Shown: positions 55,101 to 64,000 of the stretch, one piece after another
Layout of the letters: every line of letters begins with the position of its first letter
Position numbering within the stretch: the first letter of the stretch is position 1
Assembly: GCA_029339195.1 (NCBI GenBank)
Contig: JAPTJF010000301.1
Location: forward strand, 1 to 64,000
Direction: 5' to 3'
DNA length: 64,000 nucleotides
Origin: Micractinium sp. NFX-FRZ
Taxonomy: Eukaryota; Chlorophyta; Trebouxiophyceae; Chlorellales; Chlorellaceae
Notes under the pieces: model-generated
Database searches by the model: none
What the model was told of the DNA's origin: nothing
Seen by the model: the letters and a program-made list of their open reading frames with translations, nothing else
Program-made: the position numbers and the translations under genes

Positions 55101-55214
55101 GCTGCAGCCGGTGATCCCCGCTGCGCGGCGGAGGTGCCTGTCTGCACCTTTTGCGGCCTCATGCTGGGTCCCTCGCTCCCCCACATCCTCTTCAGCCCGC
55201 CCTGCTGCTCCTAA
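45928..55214 (+). CDS. TFIIIC90/GTF3C4-like WD-repeat and zinc-finger protein with Agenet modules
   Basis: Fifteen exons encode about 1886 residues: 45928-46308, 46534-46881, 47164-47409, 47630-48425, 48780-48867, 49059-49160, 49438-49495, 49684-49910, 50201-50300, 50651-50761, 50970-51025, 51320-51456, 51716-53135, 53386-54597 and 54836-55214. All join in phase. The N-terminus has a WD-like start (PNAVQWSADGVLAVAAAHSV, then VLVYGPP). Residues about 244-400 hold two Agenet/Tudor-like modules (GLEGCWWRGSV; GGWWEWCQVVGV). Two related modules with SSHLKGRDA follow. Then come the TFIIIC-type beta-propeller (SSLCCSWSPVVPLPAE, FLAVGAKGGRIWLWRY) and a C-terminal zinc ribbon (WACRACGRKYRRP, VPVCTFCGLMLG). 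TFIIIC recruits TFIIIB to Pol III genes. Introns 8, 10 and 14 start with GC. Gln, Glu and Ala runs are common. Treating it as one gene is supported by unbroken phase and by family marks at both ends. Confidence 0.8.
48501..48632. repeat. ggcttgctt/ggcttgcgt minisatellite in TFIIIC90 intron 4
   Basis: About 130 bases of imperfect gcttgctg and gcttgcgtgctg units in the intron between 48425 and 48780. Confidence 0.85.
49338..49371. repeat. (GCCT)n array in TFIIIC90 intron 6
   Basis: Tandem gcct units in the pyrimidine-rich part upstream of the exon starting at 49438. Confidence 0.8.
51465..51590. repeat. gctgtgctg minisatellite in TFIIIC90 intron 12
   Basis: Imperfect gtgctgtgctgcgc units over about 125 bases, like those in NHX intron 15 and RavA intron 3. 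Confidence 0.65.
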
Positions 55215-56127
55215 TCCCTTTTCTGATATGGCCACACGTTTCAGGCCCCTGCCCGTTTGTTGGTGGGCACAGGCTCTTTTGACTTGGTGGTTGCTTGGCC
55301 CAGAATCTGATGTAATCAGTCCTGCAGCAGCACACGTTCCCCTGCATCCAAACCAAGGCGGGCTATGCACCCAGGAGTGCCACAGCACGTGCGGGGCGAT
55401 TGCGGCTGGCTCAGCGGTGCCTGCCTGACGCATGTGGGTGTGGTGTGCATTGGTGCTGCAGCTTCGAATCTAACCAATGATGCACGCACACCCAGACTGC
55501 ACTCAGCGCTTGTCACACTGGAGCGGCACGTAGGACAGTGAGAGCGGCCGTTAAGCAGGGTTGTGGCGGCGGCGCACGAGGGCGGCGGCGCAGGAAGTGC
55601 GGGCGACGGGCCATGACATGCGTCTTCGCTGCAACACCCATTTTGGATGTAAGGGCGCCAGGAACCCCAGCCAGCATGCGCGCCATTGCGCCGTGCTGAG
55701 CTTGGCGCCCCACGCCCCAAACAGCGTGTAGGGTGCGTCGCAGTCCGATGTGCAATTACACATTTCCTGGTTCTATTGAGTGTCTGTTTGAGCATCCCGC
55801 AGCTCGGAGGGCGCCCCCAGTAGTCGCGCAAAGTAATTCTTTTTTCCAGTCCCTCCTCTGCCGACGCTGTCCCAAGTAAGCTCTGTCGATGCGAGTAAGG
55901 TCATGTGGGGTCCATGGGTGGGATCAAAGACGTGCCACGAGCGGCGGCGGCGCTCGCCCAAGCTCTCCGCACGCTGTGCGGGGGTGCACGAGCTGCCCTT
56001 GCAGGTTCGTGACCGTCGCAGTTTCTGCAGCTCGGCGCCGCTCCCATTTGTGCTCCTGGCCTACTGCAACCCCGCCCCGCCGCTGTTGCATTTAACTCAC
56101 CGCCTGCCGCCCCCTGAATTTGCAGCC
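55215..56127. other. intergenic, TFIIIC90-like to bromodomain gene
   Basis: A possible poly(A) signal lies at 55311-55315. Minus-strand frames at 55316-55831 contain some Cys pairs but no recognisable domain, so no gene is called. Confidence 0.45.
55311..55315 (+). promoter_or_regulatory. possible poly(A) signal TGTAA for TFIIIC90-like gene
   Basis: TGTAA 97 bases after the stop codon on the coding strand, in the short palindrome ctgatgtaatcag. Confidence 0.45.
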
Positions 56128-58647
56128 ATGGCACAGCCCACCTGGCAGCAGGACGAGCCCGCTTTGCAAGCCCTCGGGCCACTGGCAGAGGAAATATCCA
56201 AGCTGATCGAAAAGCGGGACGATGCGCTGGCGCAGCTGCGGGAGGCGAAGGAGCAGCTGCGGGACGGCAAGGAGCAGGCGGAGGCGCACCTGCAAGACGC
56301 TGAAGCACGGGCCCAAGCACAGATGCAGCGGGCGGAGCGGGCTGAGGCGCAGCTGCGGGAGGCGGAGGCGGAGCGGACGCAGGCTGCTGCTGCCAAGGCG
56401 GAGGCGGAGTTGGAGCGGCGCGCTGCTGAGGCTGCGGCTGCGGCAGTGCGGCGCGCTGCTGAGGCTGCGGCTGCGGCAGGGCGGCGCGCTGATGAGGCTG
56501 TAGCGGAGCAGGCGCAGATGGGGCAGCAGTTGGCTGCTATGACGCAGCAGCTGCGGCAGGCAGGGGTGGATGTGTCAAACTGCCGGCGGCTGCAGCAGGC
56601 TGCGCAGCAGCAGGCGCAGGAGATGAGGGGGCGCGCTGAAGCAGCAGAGCAGCGTGCAGGGACAGCGGTGCAAGAGAAACAAGCGGCGGAGCAGCAGGCG
56701 CAGGCGATGAGGGGGCGCGCAGAAGCAGCAGAGCGGCGTGCAGCGACAGCGGTGCAAGAGAAACAGGCGGCGGAGCAGCAGGCACAGGAGATGAGGGGGC
56801 GCGCAGAGGCAGCCCTGCAGCACTTTTCAGCCATCGTGCAAGTGCGGGAGCAGCCGCTGTCGCCGCCTGCACAGCCCCTCCAGCCCCAGCAGCAGCAGCA
56901 GGCGCAGCAGCAGGCGCAGCAACAGCGGCATGCTGGCGACGTGGCGCGCTTGGCGCAGCAGCTGAGCTCGGCCAGCCTGGAGCGGCCGCCGCCGCAGCCC
57001 GCCATGTCGACTGCCGCAGGCGGGGCGGCACGTGGCCCTGCCGTGCCGGCCGCAGAGGTCATCAATCTGCTGGAAGACGACGCCCCGTCCGCTGCCGGCG
57101 GTGCAGCCGGGGCGGGCGCAGCCGCGGCGACGGCAGCCGGCGCCATGGGCCCGCCGGGCGGCTGCGTCGCAGCTGGGAGACAGCGGCGTCAGCAAGAAGA
57201 GGCTGCTTGAGCTAGCTGGGGCGGCGGGCATGGCTACGAGCAGCAAGCAGTCACGGAGCTTCGACACGCGCGGTGCCGTGGAACTCATGGCAGCCCAGAC
57301 AGCTGGCAATGGGCAGCGGATCAACAGGCTGAACAGGTGAGCTGAACATGCCGTTCTTTGCTCTCAAGTGGGTCGGGTCATATCGGTCATCAGCGGCTGC
57401 ATTTTGCAGATGCTCCATATCTCTGCAAGTTGAAGTATGCATCCTCGCCGCGGTGGGCGCGCAGCAGGGGAAGCATGAACAGGCGCAGCCGGCGCAGCAG
57501 GGGCACCGGCTGGCAGTGCTCTTGCAGTGTCGCGCCGCCAGGCACACCTGTCTTCCTTGCTGATGGGGTTCCAGCCCGTCACTCGTGCCTCCTCACAGCC
57601 CGCCTTTTCGACGCCCTCTGCTCCCGCACCCGCAGCAATGTGGCCGAGTTTGTGGCCAACCTGCAGAATCAGAAAAGGTTTGAGGCCTTCCACAGGCCGG
57701 TGACGCCAGAGCTGGCGCCAGACTACCACGAGGTGATCACGCACCCCATGGACTTCCAGACAATGCGTGGTGAGTGAGCGAGCGAGCAAATGAGGGGGTG
57801 TGTGTCGTGAGGCCAGTGGCCCAAGCATGTGAAGGCACAGGGCTGGTGCAGGCAGCGCCTGGGGTGCGATGGGGTGTAGCAGCATCCGTGTGTTAGAGCA
57901 ACAGAGGGACGTAGGGACACACAATGGCATACTCGTTGCACTGGTACAGGATTGGAGATTTGTTCCTGCGGCGCTGGCCGCCATGGCCGAGCTGCCTCTT
58001 CCACATGCATTCCTAGAGGCTGCCCATTGCGTGGGTGCTTCCACGTGACGCGTGTGCTTGCCCTGCTGCCCCCCGCGCCTGCAGACAAGGCCCGGTGCGG
58101 GCAGTACCGCAACCCGGTGCAGTGGAAGACGGACATGGAGCTGATCATCAGCAATGCCAGAAGTTACAACGTGGACCCGCGGCACCCTGGTGGGTTGTAA
58201 AGTGGTAGGGGAGGCGGGAAGGGTGGGGGTTGGGGTGCGAAGGTGGTGGAAGTACATGTTTGCGGCATAGGGTGCAGAAAGGGGCTGGCTTGTAGCCCGG
58301 GTGCTATGACTCCCCACGCTGGCAGGCCGCGCAGGCAGGGCTGTGTGGGCTGATCCACCCCCCTGCGGTGCCTGCCCCCCTGCTGGTGCAGTGCACAGGG
58401 CGGCGCTGAACCTGCGCGACACCATGGACAAGCCCAACTGCTTCTTTGGGAAGGTGAGCAGGCAGGTGTGGCCTAGGGCAGCAGGCCTGGGGCACACGTG
58501 TACAGGTGTTGCGCATCTACGGTGCACACGTGGCTTGCCGGCGGCCAGCAGGATTCAAGGCTGGGGCTGCTGCCGGGCACCTTCCAAAACACAGCTGGAC
58601 AACCTGCCCCCCTCTTCCAGGTGGAGGACGAGTGGAACAAGTGGTAG
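56128..58647 (+). CDS. coiled-coil protein with C-terminal bromodomain
   Basis: Exons are about 56128-57336 (with an unresolved frame change), 57636-57769, 58085-58189, 58392-58453 and 58621-58647. The first 260 residues form a long coiled coil rich in Ala, Glu and Gln, with three near-identical repeats (AQEMRGRAEAAEQRAGTAVQ type). A SUMO-interaction-like motif follows (EVINLLEDD). The frame then shifts by +1 before KKRLLELAG near 57180. An unusual short intron (about 57059-57171, giving ...AAE then LGDSGVSKKR) or an indel would explain it. The later exons encode a bromodomain: FEAFHRPVTPELAPDYHEV, THPMDFQTMRG, then MELIISNARSYN with the acetyl-lysine-binding Asn. It ends DEWNKW. It should bind acetylated histones in the nucleus. 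Confidence 0.75.
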
Positions 58648-59272
58648 GCAGCGGGGAGATCCTGAGGCATGATGATATGCTTCTAAGGGACCGAGGCGCC
58701 TGCTGGTGGCAGGGCCAGGGTGGCTGCCGCCACGTCGCACCGCTTGTTTCCCTCTCCGTTCCTCAACATGCTGCTCGTTGTGAGAGCCACCCTAATGCAG
58801 CGTTAGCATTGTGCAGCACCAAGTATGGGCTGCATTGATTTCTCTCCCTCCCGGTTGCTGCACTGTTAATCTACTCATTTATTTATTCCCAGGCGCCAGC
58901 CTCGCTCCCCGTCTGCACACTCTGGGGCCAATTGCCAGCATCTCATTCTTGAAACGCGCTGCTTAAGCTTGGCCTGCGGAGTAGCTCCTGGCCCCTCTGG
59001 GGTCGCAGCTTTGAACTCAAAGTGACTGTGTGACCCGTTAGTAGTGGTGAGCCCCAGCATCAGAAAGAACCGCAGGGCTCAGGGGACAGGGCTCAGGGCA
59101 CAGGCTGCCCCCTCTACGCATCCGGTGCTGTGTCCTTTGCTGCTCCTGCTGCTTGCTCTTGCGCTCCTGCCACTGCTGAGGTAGGTAGTGTGTTACATTC
59201 ACCGCACATGGTAGGCCCTATTGGACCGGGAGCCACTGCTGCTCACATCCAGGGTCACCGCTCGCCTGCTTC
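58648..59272. other. convergent intergenic region
   Basis: This lies between the bromodomain gene and the minus-strand gene tail. An AT-richer patch occurs at 58830-58890, typical of 3' flank. No gene seen. Confidence 0.45.
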
Positions 59273-59685
59273 TCAGCCTGGCGTCCCTGCCAGGCTCCCA
59301 AGGGTGTTGTGCAGCAAGATGAGGACGACCAGGGCGCACAGCCAGGCGCCGCTGCCGCCGCCCCGCCACTGCTGCGCGCCGCGCGTCGCCGTCCAGGGGC
59401 CAGTCTCAGGGAAGCTGTGCACCACTGGGTGCGCCTTCAGGCTGCCATTTGACCTCCAACCGTTGGGGTACACCCACAGCTCGGCACCCTGTGGCAGCCA
59501 TGGGAGGGAACAGCCAGGCAGGGCGCTTGGTTGGAAGCCAGGAAGGACCGCGGGGAGGGCAGGGCGGCGCTGCATGCCAGGCGGGCGGGGCGGCGGGGCG
59601 GGCAGAGGGCGGCGGGCCGGGCAGGAAGCCCCTCTTTCGCGCCTCTTCTCGCAACTTGCCTGCTCCATGCTGTAGACTCCGTCAG
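59273..59685 (-). CDS. 3' end of an unknown gene, C-terminal membrane anchor (partial)
   Basis: Two minus-strand exons can be read: a 26-base exon (59685-59660) and the last exon (59488-59273, 71 residues and stop). Joined, they give DGVYSMEQGAELWVYPNGW, a protein-like sequence across the junction. The junction uses a GC donor in the strong context cag then gcaagt. The C-terminus has a hydrophobic span (GAWLCALVVLILLHNTLG) that may be a membrane or GPI-type anchor signal. Upstream exons could not be placed with confidence; the region 59686-60484 should hold them or the promoter. Family unknown. Confidence 0.4.
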
Positions 59686-60484
59686 CTGCAACTGGTGTTG
59701 CAACAAGGCAGCCGAGGCTGGCCTGGCTCCCTCTCGAGCCCTGAAGTGAGGGCTGCTCAAGTGAGCGAGGGCTCCACACCACGGCACCCTCTGAAAGGCA
59801 CCTTTTCAGGGCCCGCGGCGAGCCCAGTGCTGTTAACAATTTCGCACTGGTTCCTGCAGGGCACCACCAGGTGGCGCCACCACCGTGATGTACAGACAGC
59901 GGGCAGGGTGCGCCCGCGCGGCGCCTTCCCGGGGTGTGATGCCAGCGGTTAGTGTTGTAAATGTGACCCAAGTACCATCCCTTCCATGTTGCGGTTCATT
60001 CAATGATATCTTGTCCAACTGGTGTGTACAGAGGCATAGCAACTGACGTGGAATGCTTCCAGCTTCCAGGATACGCTTGCTCCTCCAGCAGCGCCGGCGC
60101 CGCCAGCCCCGCCCGCATCCGGCCGCTCTGCCCGCACATTGCGCTGCACGCCTTTTCAAGTGTCAACGATCAATGCTGCAAGTGTTCCTGCAGCGTGTGC
60201 AAGGCTGGGTGCACTGCAATTGCGCGGAACCGCGACACCACATGAAGCGGGTGCACCAGTGCGCCCTCCCCCCACACAACACCCTCCCACACACATTCTG
60301 AAACCTATGTACGCAGTAGAAGTTGGGTTGCGACAATCCGTGGCTGGTGCACCGCATCTTCACCCCTGCCAGCTAGGCCCCTCCAGAAGACCATCTCCTT
60401 CTCCCACACCAGCGCCGGTCTCTTCCACACACCGCGTGGGCTGAGCACCCCATTCATCCCTTTCATCCTCAACACCCCGCCACT
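59686..60484. other. unresolved region before the RETICULATA-related gene
   Basis: Probably the promoter of the plus-strand gene at 60485, and upstream exons of the minus-strand partial gene. A Cys-rich minus-strand frame of 66 codons (60163-60363) was seen but cannot be linked in phase. Confidence 0.35.
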
Positions 60485-63385
60485 ATGCAGTGCGCGGCTG
60501 CCTCCACGACCATGCAGCTGCGGGCGGCGCGTGCCCCCCAGCCGGCGGCCCGCCTCGCCAGCAGCAGCCCGACTCTCTCCAGCAGCAGCAGCGGCCCTCG
60601 GGCACGGGGCCTCGGTGCAGTGCGGGCGCTGCCCCGGCGCTCCCTGCGCCAGCAGCAGCAGCAGCCCGCAGTGTGCAGCCTGACCAGCCACCCCGGCGAG
60701 GTGAGCACACGGGCGGGGAGTGGGGCAGGGGCGCCGCACCTGCCTGTCGGAGGATAAGAGTCGTGGCCCTGCCTGCCGGCTGCGCAACCACCCACGCTTG
60801 TCAGCCCTCCTCGTGGTTTCTGGCAGCCCTTGGCGAGCTCGCGGGCTCCTGTCGGCGGCGCCCTGCGCAGCACAGCTGGTGGTGCAATGCTCCGCCGCCA
60901 CCCAGCCCACACGTGCCGCTTCCTCCCGCCGCCGCCGCCCGCTCACCCGCTTCTCCCTGCCTCACCGCCGCCCGCCCTGCCTGCTCCGCCGCCCCTGCAG
61001 GAGCACACCGGCATGGGTGAGGGCTCTGGCGCCAGCGACCTGCTCTCCAACCTGTCCATCCCCACCACCGGCATGGCCAAGGGCCTGGGCAGCAGCGGCG
61101 GCTCTGCCACGCTCCAAAAGTCCAAGCTGTCCAACGCCCGGGTGGAGTCCAAGACGGGCCCCAAGCTGGACGACGGCATGGGCGGCGGCGGCATCGGCAA
61201 GGGCATCTTCAACGGCGGCGGCGGCGACGGCGACGGCGGCGACGACGACGATTACTTTAACGAGTTTGGTGACGGCGATGGGGAGGGCGGCGACGACGGC
61301 TTCTTCCGCAAGGTGTTCAAGGAGCTGTACGACGCCAAGGCCATCCAGGCCGTGCTGCAGGTGGGCGCTGCTGGGTGCTGGGTTGTTTGTCGCGGGGTGT
61401 GGTAGGTGGGTGGTGGAGCGCGCCGTGACGTGGCGGTGTGGTAGGCGGGCGATCGGGGGAGCGCTGGCCTGGCGTGCTTGCCCCCTCCCACTGCATGCAT
61501 TGTGCAATTGGCATCCTGCAACATGCTGCTTTCTCACCCTCTGTACCTCCCTGCCTTGCCCTCTTTGTTTGCCTCAGGAGTGGTACAAGACGATGGCAGA
61601 CATGCCCCTCATCTTGCGCCAGGCCGCCGAGATGGGCCTCTTCTCCTCTGCCGCCCTGGTCCGCTTCCTGTCTATGGACGTGCGCCCCAGCGTGACCCGC
61701 TTCGTCACCCGCTCCATGCCGCCAGCGGTGAGCGCCGGCCAGGGGTTGTACAGGCTGGCTGTGTGGGCGGCAGCACGGCGCCAAGGCGGCAGCTGTCTGC
61801 CCGCTGCTGCTGCTCCTGCTGCCGCCTGCCGGGCGCTGCTGCTGCTCCTGCTGCCGCCTGCCTGGCGCTGCTGCTGCTAAGGAAAGCTGCTGCTGCTACG
61901 GAACGCTGCTGCACTTCCCCGCTGCTCTGTTGCTCACCACCATTCGTCGTCGTCCCTCCCCACCTGCAGGTGTCTCGCGAGGTGGTGGGCCGCCTGATGG
62001 CCGACCCCGCCTTCATGCAGAAGCTGGTGCTGGAGCAGATGATCACCGTGAGCAGCAGCCTGATTTACGAGGCCAAGGTCCGGGGCGACCGCTTCTGGAA
62101 GGAGCTCGACCTGGTGGCGGCAAACGTCATCTGCCTCTCGGCAGGTGAGGCGGGGCGCAGGGAGGGGCAGGGACGGTGGGCGGAGAGGGCAGAGGAGTCT
62201 GGCACGAGCAGCTGGGCGCGTGGCACAGAGGTGGGGGCTGAGAAGCGAGCAACATGCATTGTCAAGGTGCATCGCCCCTGCCCTGCTTGCCCCGCTCTCC
62301 TGCCCTGCCTTCCGCCTGCCCCACCGCTCACCGCGCCCCCGCCTCCCCTCCCCCCCCGCCCCGCCCTGCCTCCCGCAGCCAACGCGGCGCTGGTGTACCT
62401 GGTGGCGCCCACGCGCGCGGCCCCCGCACCCGCCCGCTTTGCCTGGCAGAACATGCTGTCCAAGCTGCCGAACAATGTGTTTGAGGCCACCACGCCGCTG
62501 CGCGAGTACACCACCGGCTCGCGGGCCGCCGCCTTCTTCACAAAGAGCGCCGAGCTGTGCGGCGTGGGCATGCTGGCGGGCGCGGCGCAGTCGTCGCTGG
62601 CGCAGGCGGCGGTGGCGATCCGCCGCAAGTCGGACCCCTCCTTCCAGCCCTCCATGCCGGTGCCGTCGGTGCAGCAGAGCGCGCTGGGCTTTGCCGCCGC
62701 CCAGGGCATCTTTGCCAACGTCCGCTACCAGGTGGGGAGCGGGACCAGGGGAGGGGCTGGGGGTAGGGCGCAAAGTATGGGGAGTTTGCTGTTATGGCAC
62801 TGTGGCACAAACGGGTGTGGGACTCTCTGGATGGGGGAAGGTGTCTATCTGCACATGCAAGCACTGGTAGCAGCTGCTGCCCCGCTCTGCCCTCCTGCGT
62901 GTCCGCCTGCGTGTCCTGCCCCATGCACCGCCTCACCCTGCGTCCCTGCTCTTCCCGGCATCTTGCTCCTGCAGATGGTGGCCGGCATTGACCGGTACCT
63001 GTTTGACCACGCCAACTACCTGTGGTCCTACCTGGGCGCCAGCGGCGCCTTCCGCACCGTCTCCACCGCCGTGGGCGACCAGACGCGGCGCTACCTGCAG
63101 GGCCTGCCCAACGGCGACGCCGTGGTGCGCGCCCGTGACGCGCGGCTGCAGGCCTACCGCACGTGGGTGGCGCAGCAGCAGGCGCTGGCGCGCCGCGGCC
63201 CGGTGATGCGCAGCAGCGAGGCACCCTCTGTGCCCGCCCCCGCCCCCGCAGCTGCTGCCCCCAGCAGCAGCGCAGGCAGCAGCAGCAGCGCAGGCAAGAA
63301 GAAGCGGCGCAGCAAGAAGGCGAGCGGCGGCTTTGAGATGGGCATGGGCAGCAGCAGCAGCGTGGCGGCCCCCATGGCTGCATAG
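60485..63385 (+). CDS. RETICULATA-related protein (DUF3411), chloroplast
   Basis: Six exons (60485-60700, 61001-61360, 61578-61727, 61970-62144, 62379-62731, 62975-63385), GT-AG and in phase, encode about 554 residues. The first 70 residues are rich in Ser, Ala, Arg and Gln with almost no acidic residues, as in a chloroplast transit peptide. A Gly/Asp-rich acidic linker (about 140-165) precedes the conserved domain. Family marks are LMADPAFMQKLVLEQMI, RGDRFWKELDLVAANV, LPNNVFEATTPLREYTTGSR and ALGFAAAQGIFANVRYQ, with several hydrophobic spans. Plant members sit in the plastid envelope and influence leaf development and metabolite balance; the exact activity is not known. The C-terminal tail is Ser/Ala/Lys-rich (AGKKKRRSKKASGG). 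Confidence 0.85.
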
Positions 63386-64000
63386 GCTCACAGCCTAGCG
63401 CCTGGGCTGGGCTGGGGGTCCAACCTCCACCCTCCCCGCCTCTCTCCCTGTCTGTAGCTTGCTTGCCCACCGCCTGCCTATCGCGCAGGCGGGGCGCGTT
63501 TGTATGAACACTCGCCTTTCATTGTCAGACTGTTGCCTCCTCCCTGCCTCCCCGCCCTGACCCCCATGATACCTTTGTCCCTCGTCTCTGCGCGTGTGTT
63601 TCCCCTCACCAGTGGCGGCCCCGCCTCCTGCTGCGCGGCAGCGCACACGGCGTGCCCCCCCTCCTCCTTTTCCGCCAAAACCAAAACTTAATCCCTTCTC
63701 ATGTCCTCCTGCTCGCCCTCGCCCCCCTTCCTCCCCACTCTGCAACGAATGGCTCTCGGCCACCCGTGGTGTGTGGTGTCACCCCCTCTACTCTTCCCCC
63801 CCCCCCCTCAGCCCATATGCTTCTCAAGCACCCCCTTCTTACGCCCAGCTCTGGCGGCCCCCTGGCCCCCTCAGCTGCTCGACCCACGCGGCCCCTCATG
63901 CGTTCCCACGCGCCCTTCTCAAGCCGCCTCCCGCCTCAGCCGCGGGCGGCGGCTGGATCCCCCCCCTCCCCCCCATTTTTCGGCTTGTTTGCGGCCCCGC
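63386..64000. other. right-edge region, C-rich 3' flank
   Basis: Strong C bias on the plus strand with long C runs (for example around 63798-63808). No gene seen. This resembles, in mirror orientation, the G-rich stretch downstream of the GATA gene, so strong pyrimidine bias on the coding strand may mark 3' flanks here. Confidence 0.5.

Noticed and set aside
55316..55831. Minus-strand frame with Cys pairs (SHCPTCRSS)
   Set aside because: No zinc-finger spacing, no splice-consistent partner exon, and no start in a sensible context.
60163..60363. Cys-rich minus-strand frame of 66 codons
   Set aside because: Could be an exon of the partial gene at 59273-59685, but no in-phase junction was found.
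1..64000. Search by eye for tRNA, rRNA and transposase or reverse transcriptase genes
   Set aside because: No tRNA-like cloverleaf with a TTCGA-type arm in context, no rRNA stretch and no transposon protein motif was found; a tRNAscan or repeat search would be needed for certainty.

Overview
The window looks like nuclear DNA of a green alga close to the Chlorella group (Trebouxiophyceae); this is an inference from content, not from a search. It is GC-rich. Almost every gene is cut by many short GT-AG introns. Proteins carry long Ala, Gln and Gly runs. Plant-lineage families are present: a RETICULATA-related protein, a plant-spacing GATA zinc finger, a sedoheptulose-bisphosphatase-type enzyme and a plant-like TFIIIC90 with Agenet modules. 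No prokaryotic operon, CRISPR array, tRNA, rRNA or intact transposon was seen. Exon structures were built by eye from splice signals, reading phase and protein sense, with no transcript evidence.

Layout, left to right: F-box/leucine-rich protein (+, 320-3382, with an apparent frameshift); secreted Cys-rich protein with a chitin-binding-like segment (+, 4393-5397); Cys-rich membrane protein (-, 5808-6747); secreted FAS1 protein with four Kazal domains inserted (+, 7117-9817); small secreted protein with an internal duplication (-, 10534-11727); NHX-type Na+/H+ antiporter (+, 12237-18920); signal peptidase complex subunit 2 (-, 19396-21312); SBPase-like enzyme without the redox cysteines (+, 21860-25119); a G-rich gene-poor stretch (25120-27905); GATA transcription factor (-, 27906-31063); RNase P/MRP subunit POP4/Rpp29 (+, 32187-34841); small secreted protein (+, 35434-36487); MYND-finger protein with a C-terminal membrane anchor (+, 37561-39513); RavA-like MoxR AAA+ ATPase (-, 40205-45148); very large TFIIIC90/GTF3C4-like protein (+, 45928-55214); coiled-coil bromodomain protein (+, 56128-58647); the 3' end of an unknown membrane-anchored gene (-, 59273-59685); RETICULATA-related chloroplast protein (+, 60485-63385).

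Genes alternate strand, giving five divergent pairs with 0.37 to 1.1 kb between start codons: membrane protein/FAS1-Kazal, Cys-rich/NHX, SPC25/SBPase, GATA/POP4 and RavA/TFIIIC90. The genes do not form one pathway. They are ordinary housekeeping functions (protein secretion, ion transport, RNase P, Pol III transcription, chromatin, plastid) mixed with a group of secreted Cys-rich proteins in the first 12 kb and at 35.4 kb.

The most interesting signals are: (1) a FAS1 domain interrupted by four Kazal domains carried on phase 1-1 exons, so that skipping them restores the FAS1 domain; (2) repeated finding of copies of exon-intron junctions inside the adjacent intron (five cases in two genes, including a 121-bp tandem repeat of a 3' splice site plus exon start); (3) six GC-AG introns among about 95; (4) a duplicated module of unknown type inside the TFIIIC90-like protein; (5) an SBPase with both regulatory cysteines replaced by threonine and no visible transit peptide; (6) a RavA-type ATPase in a eukaryotic, intron-rich gene.
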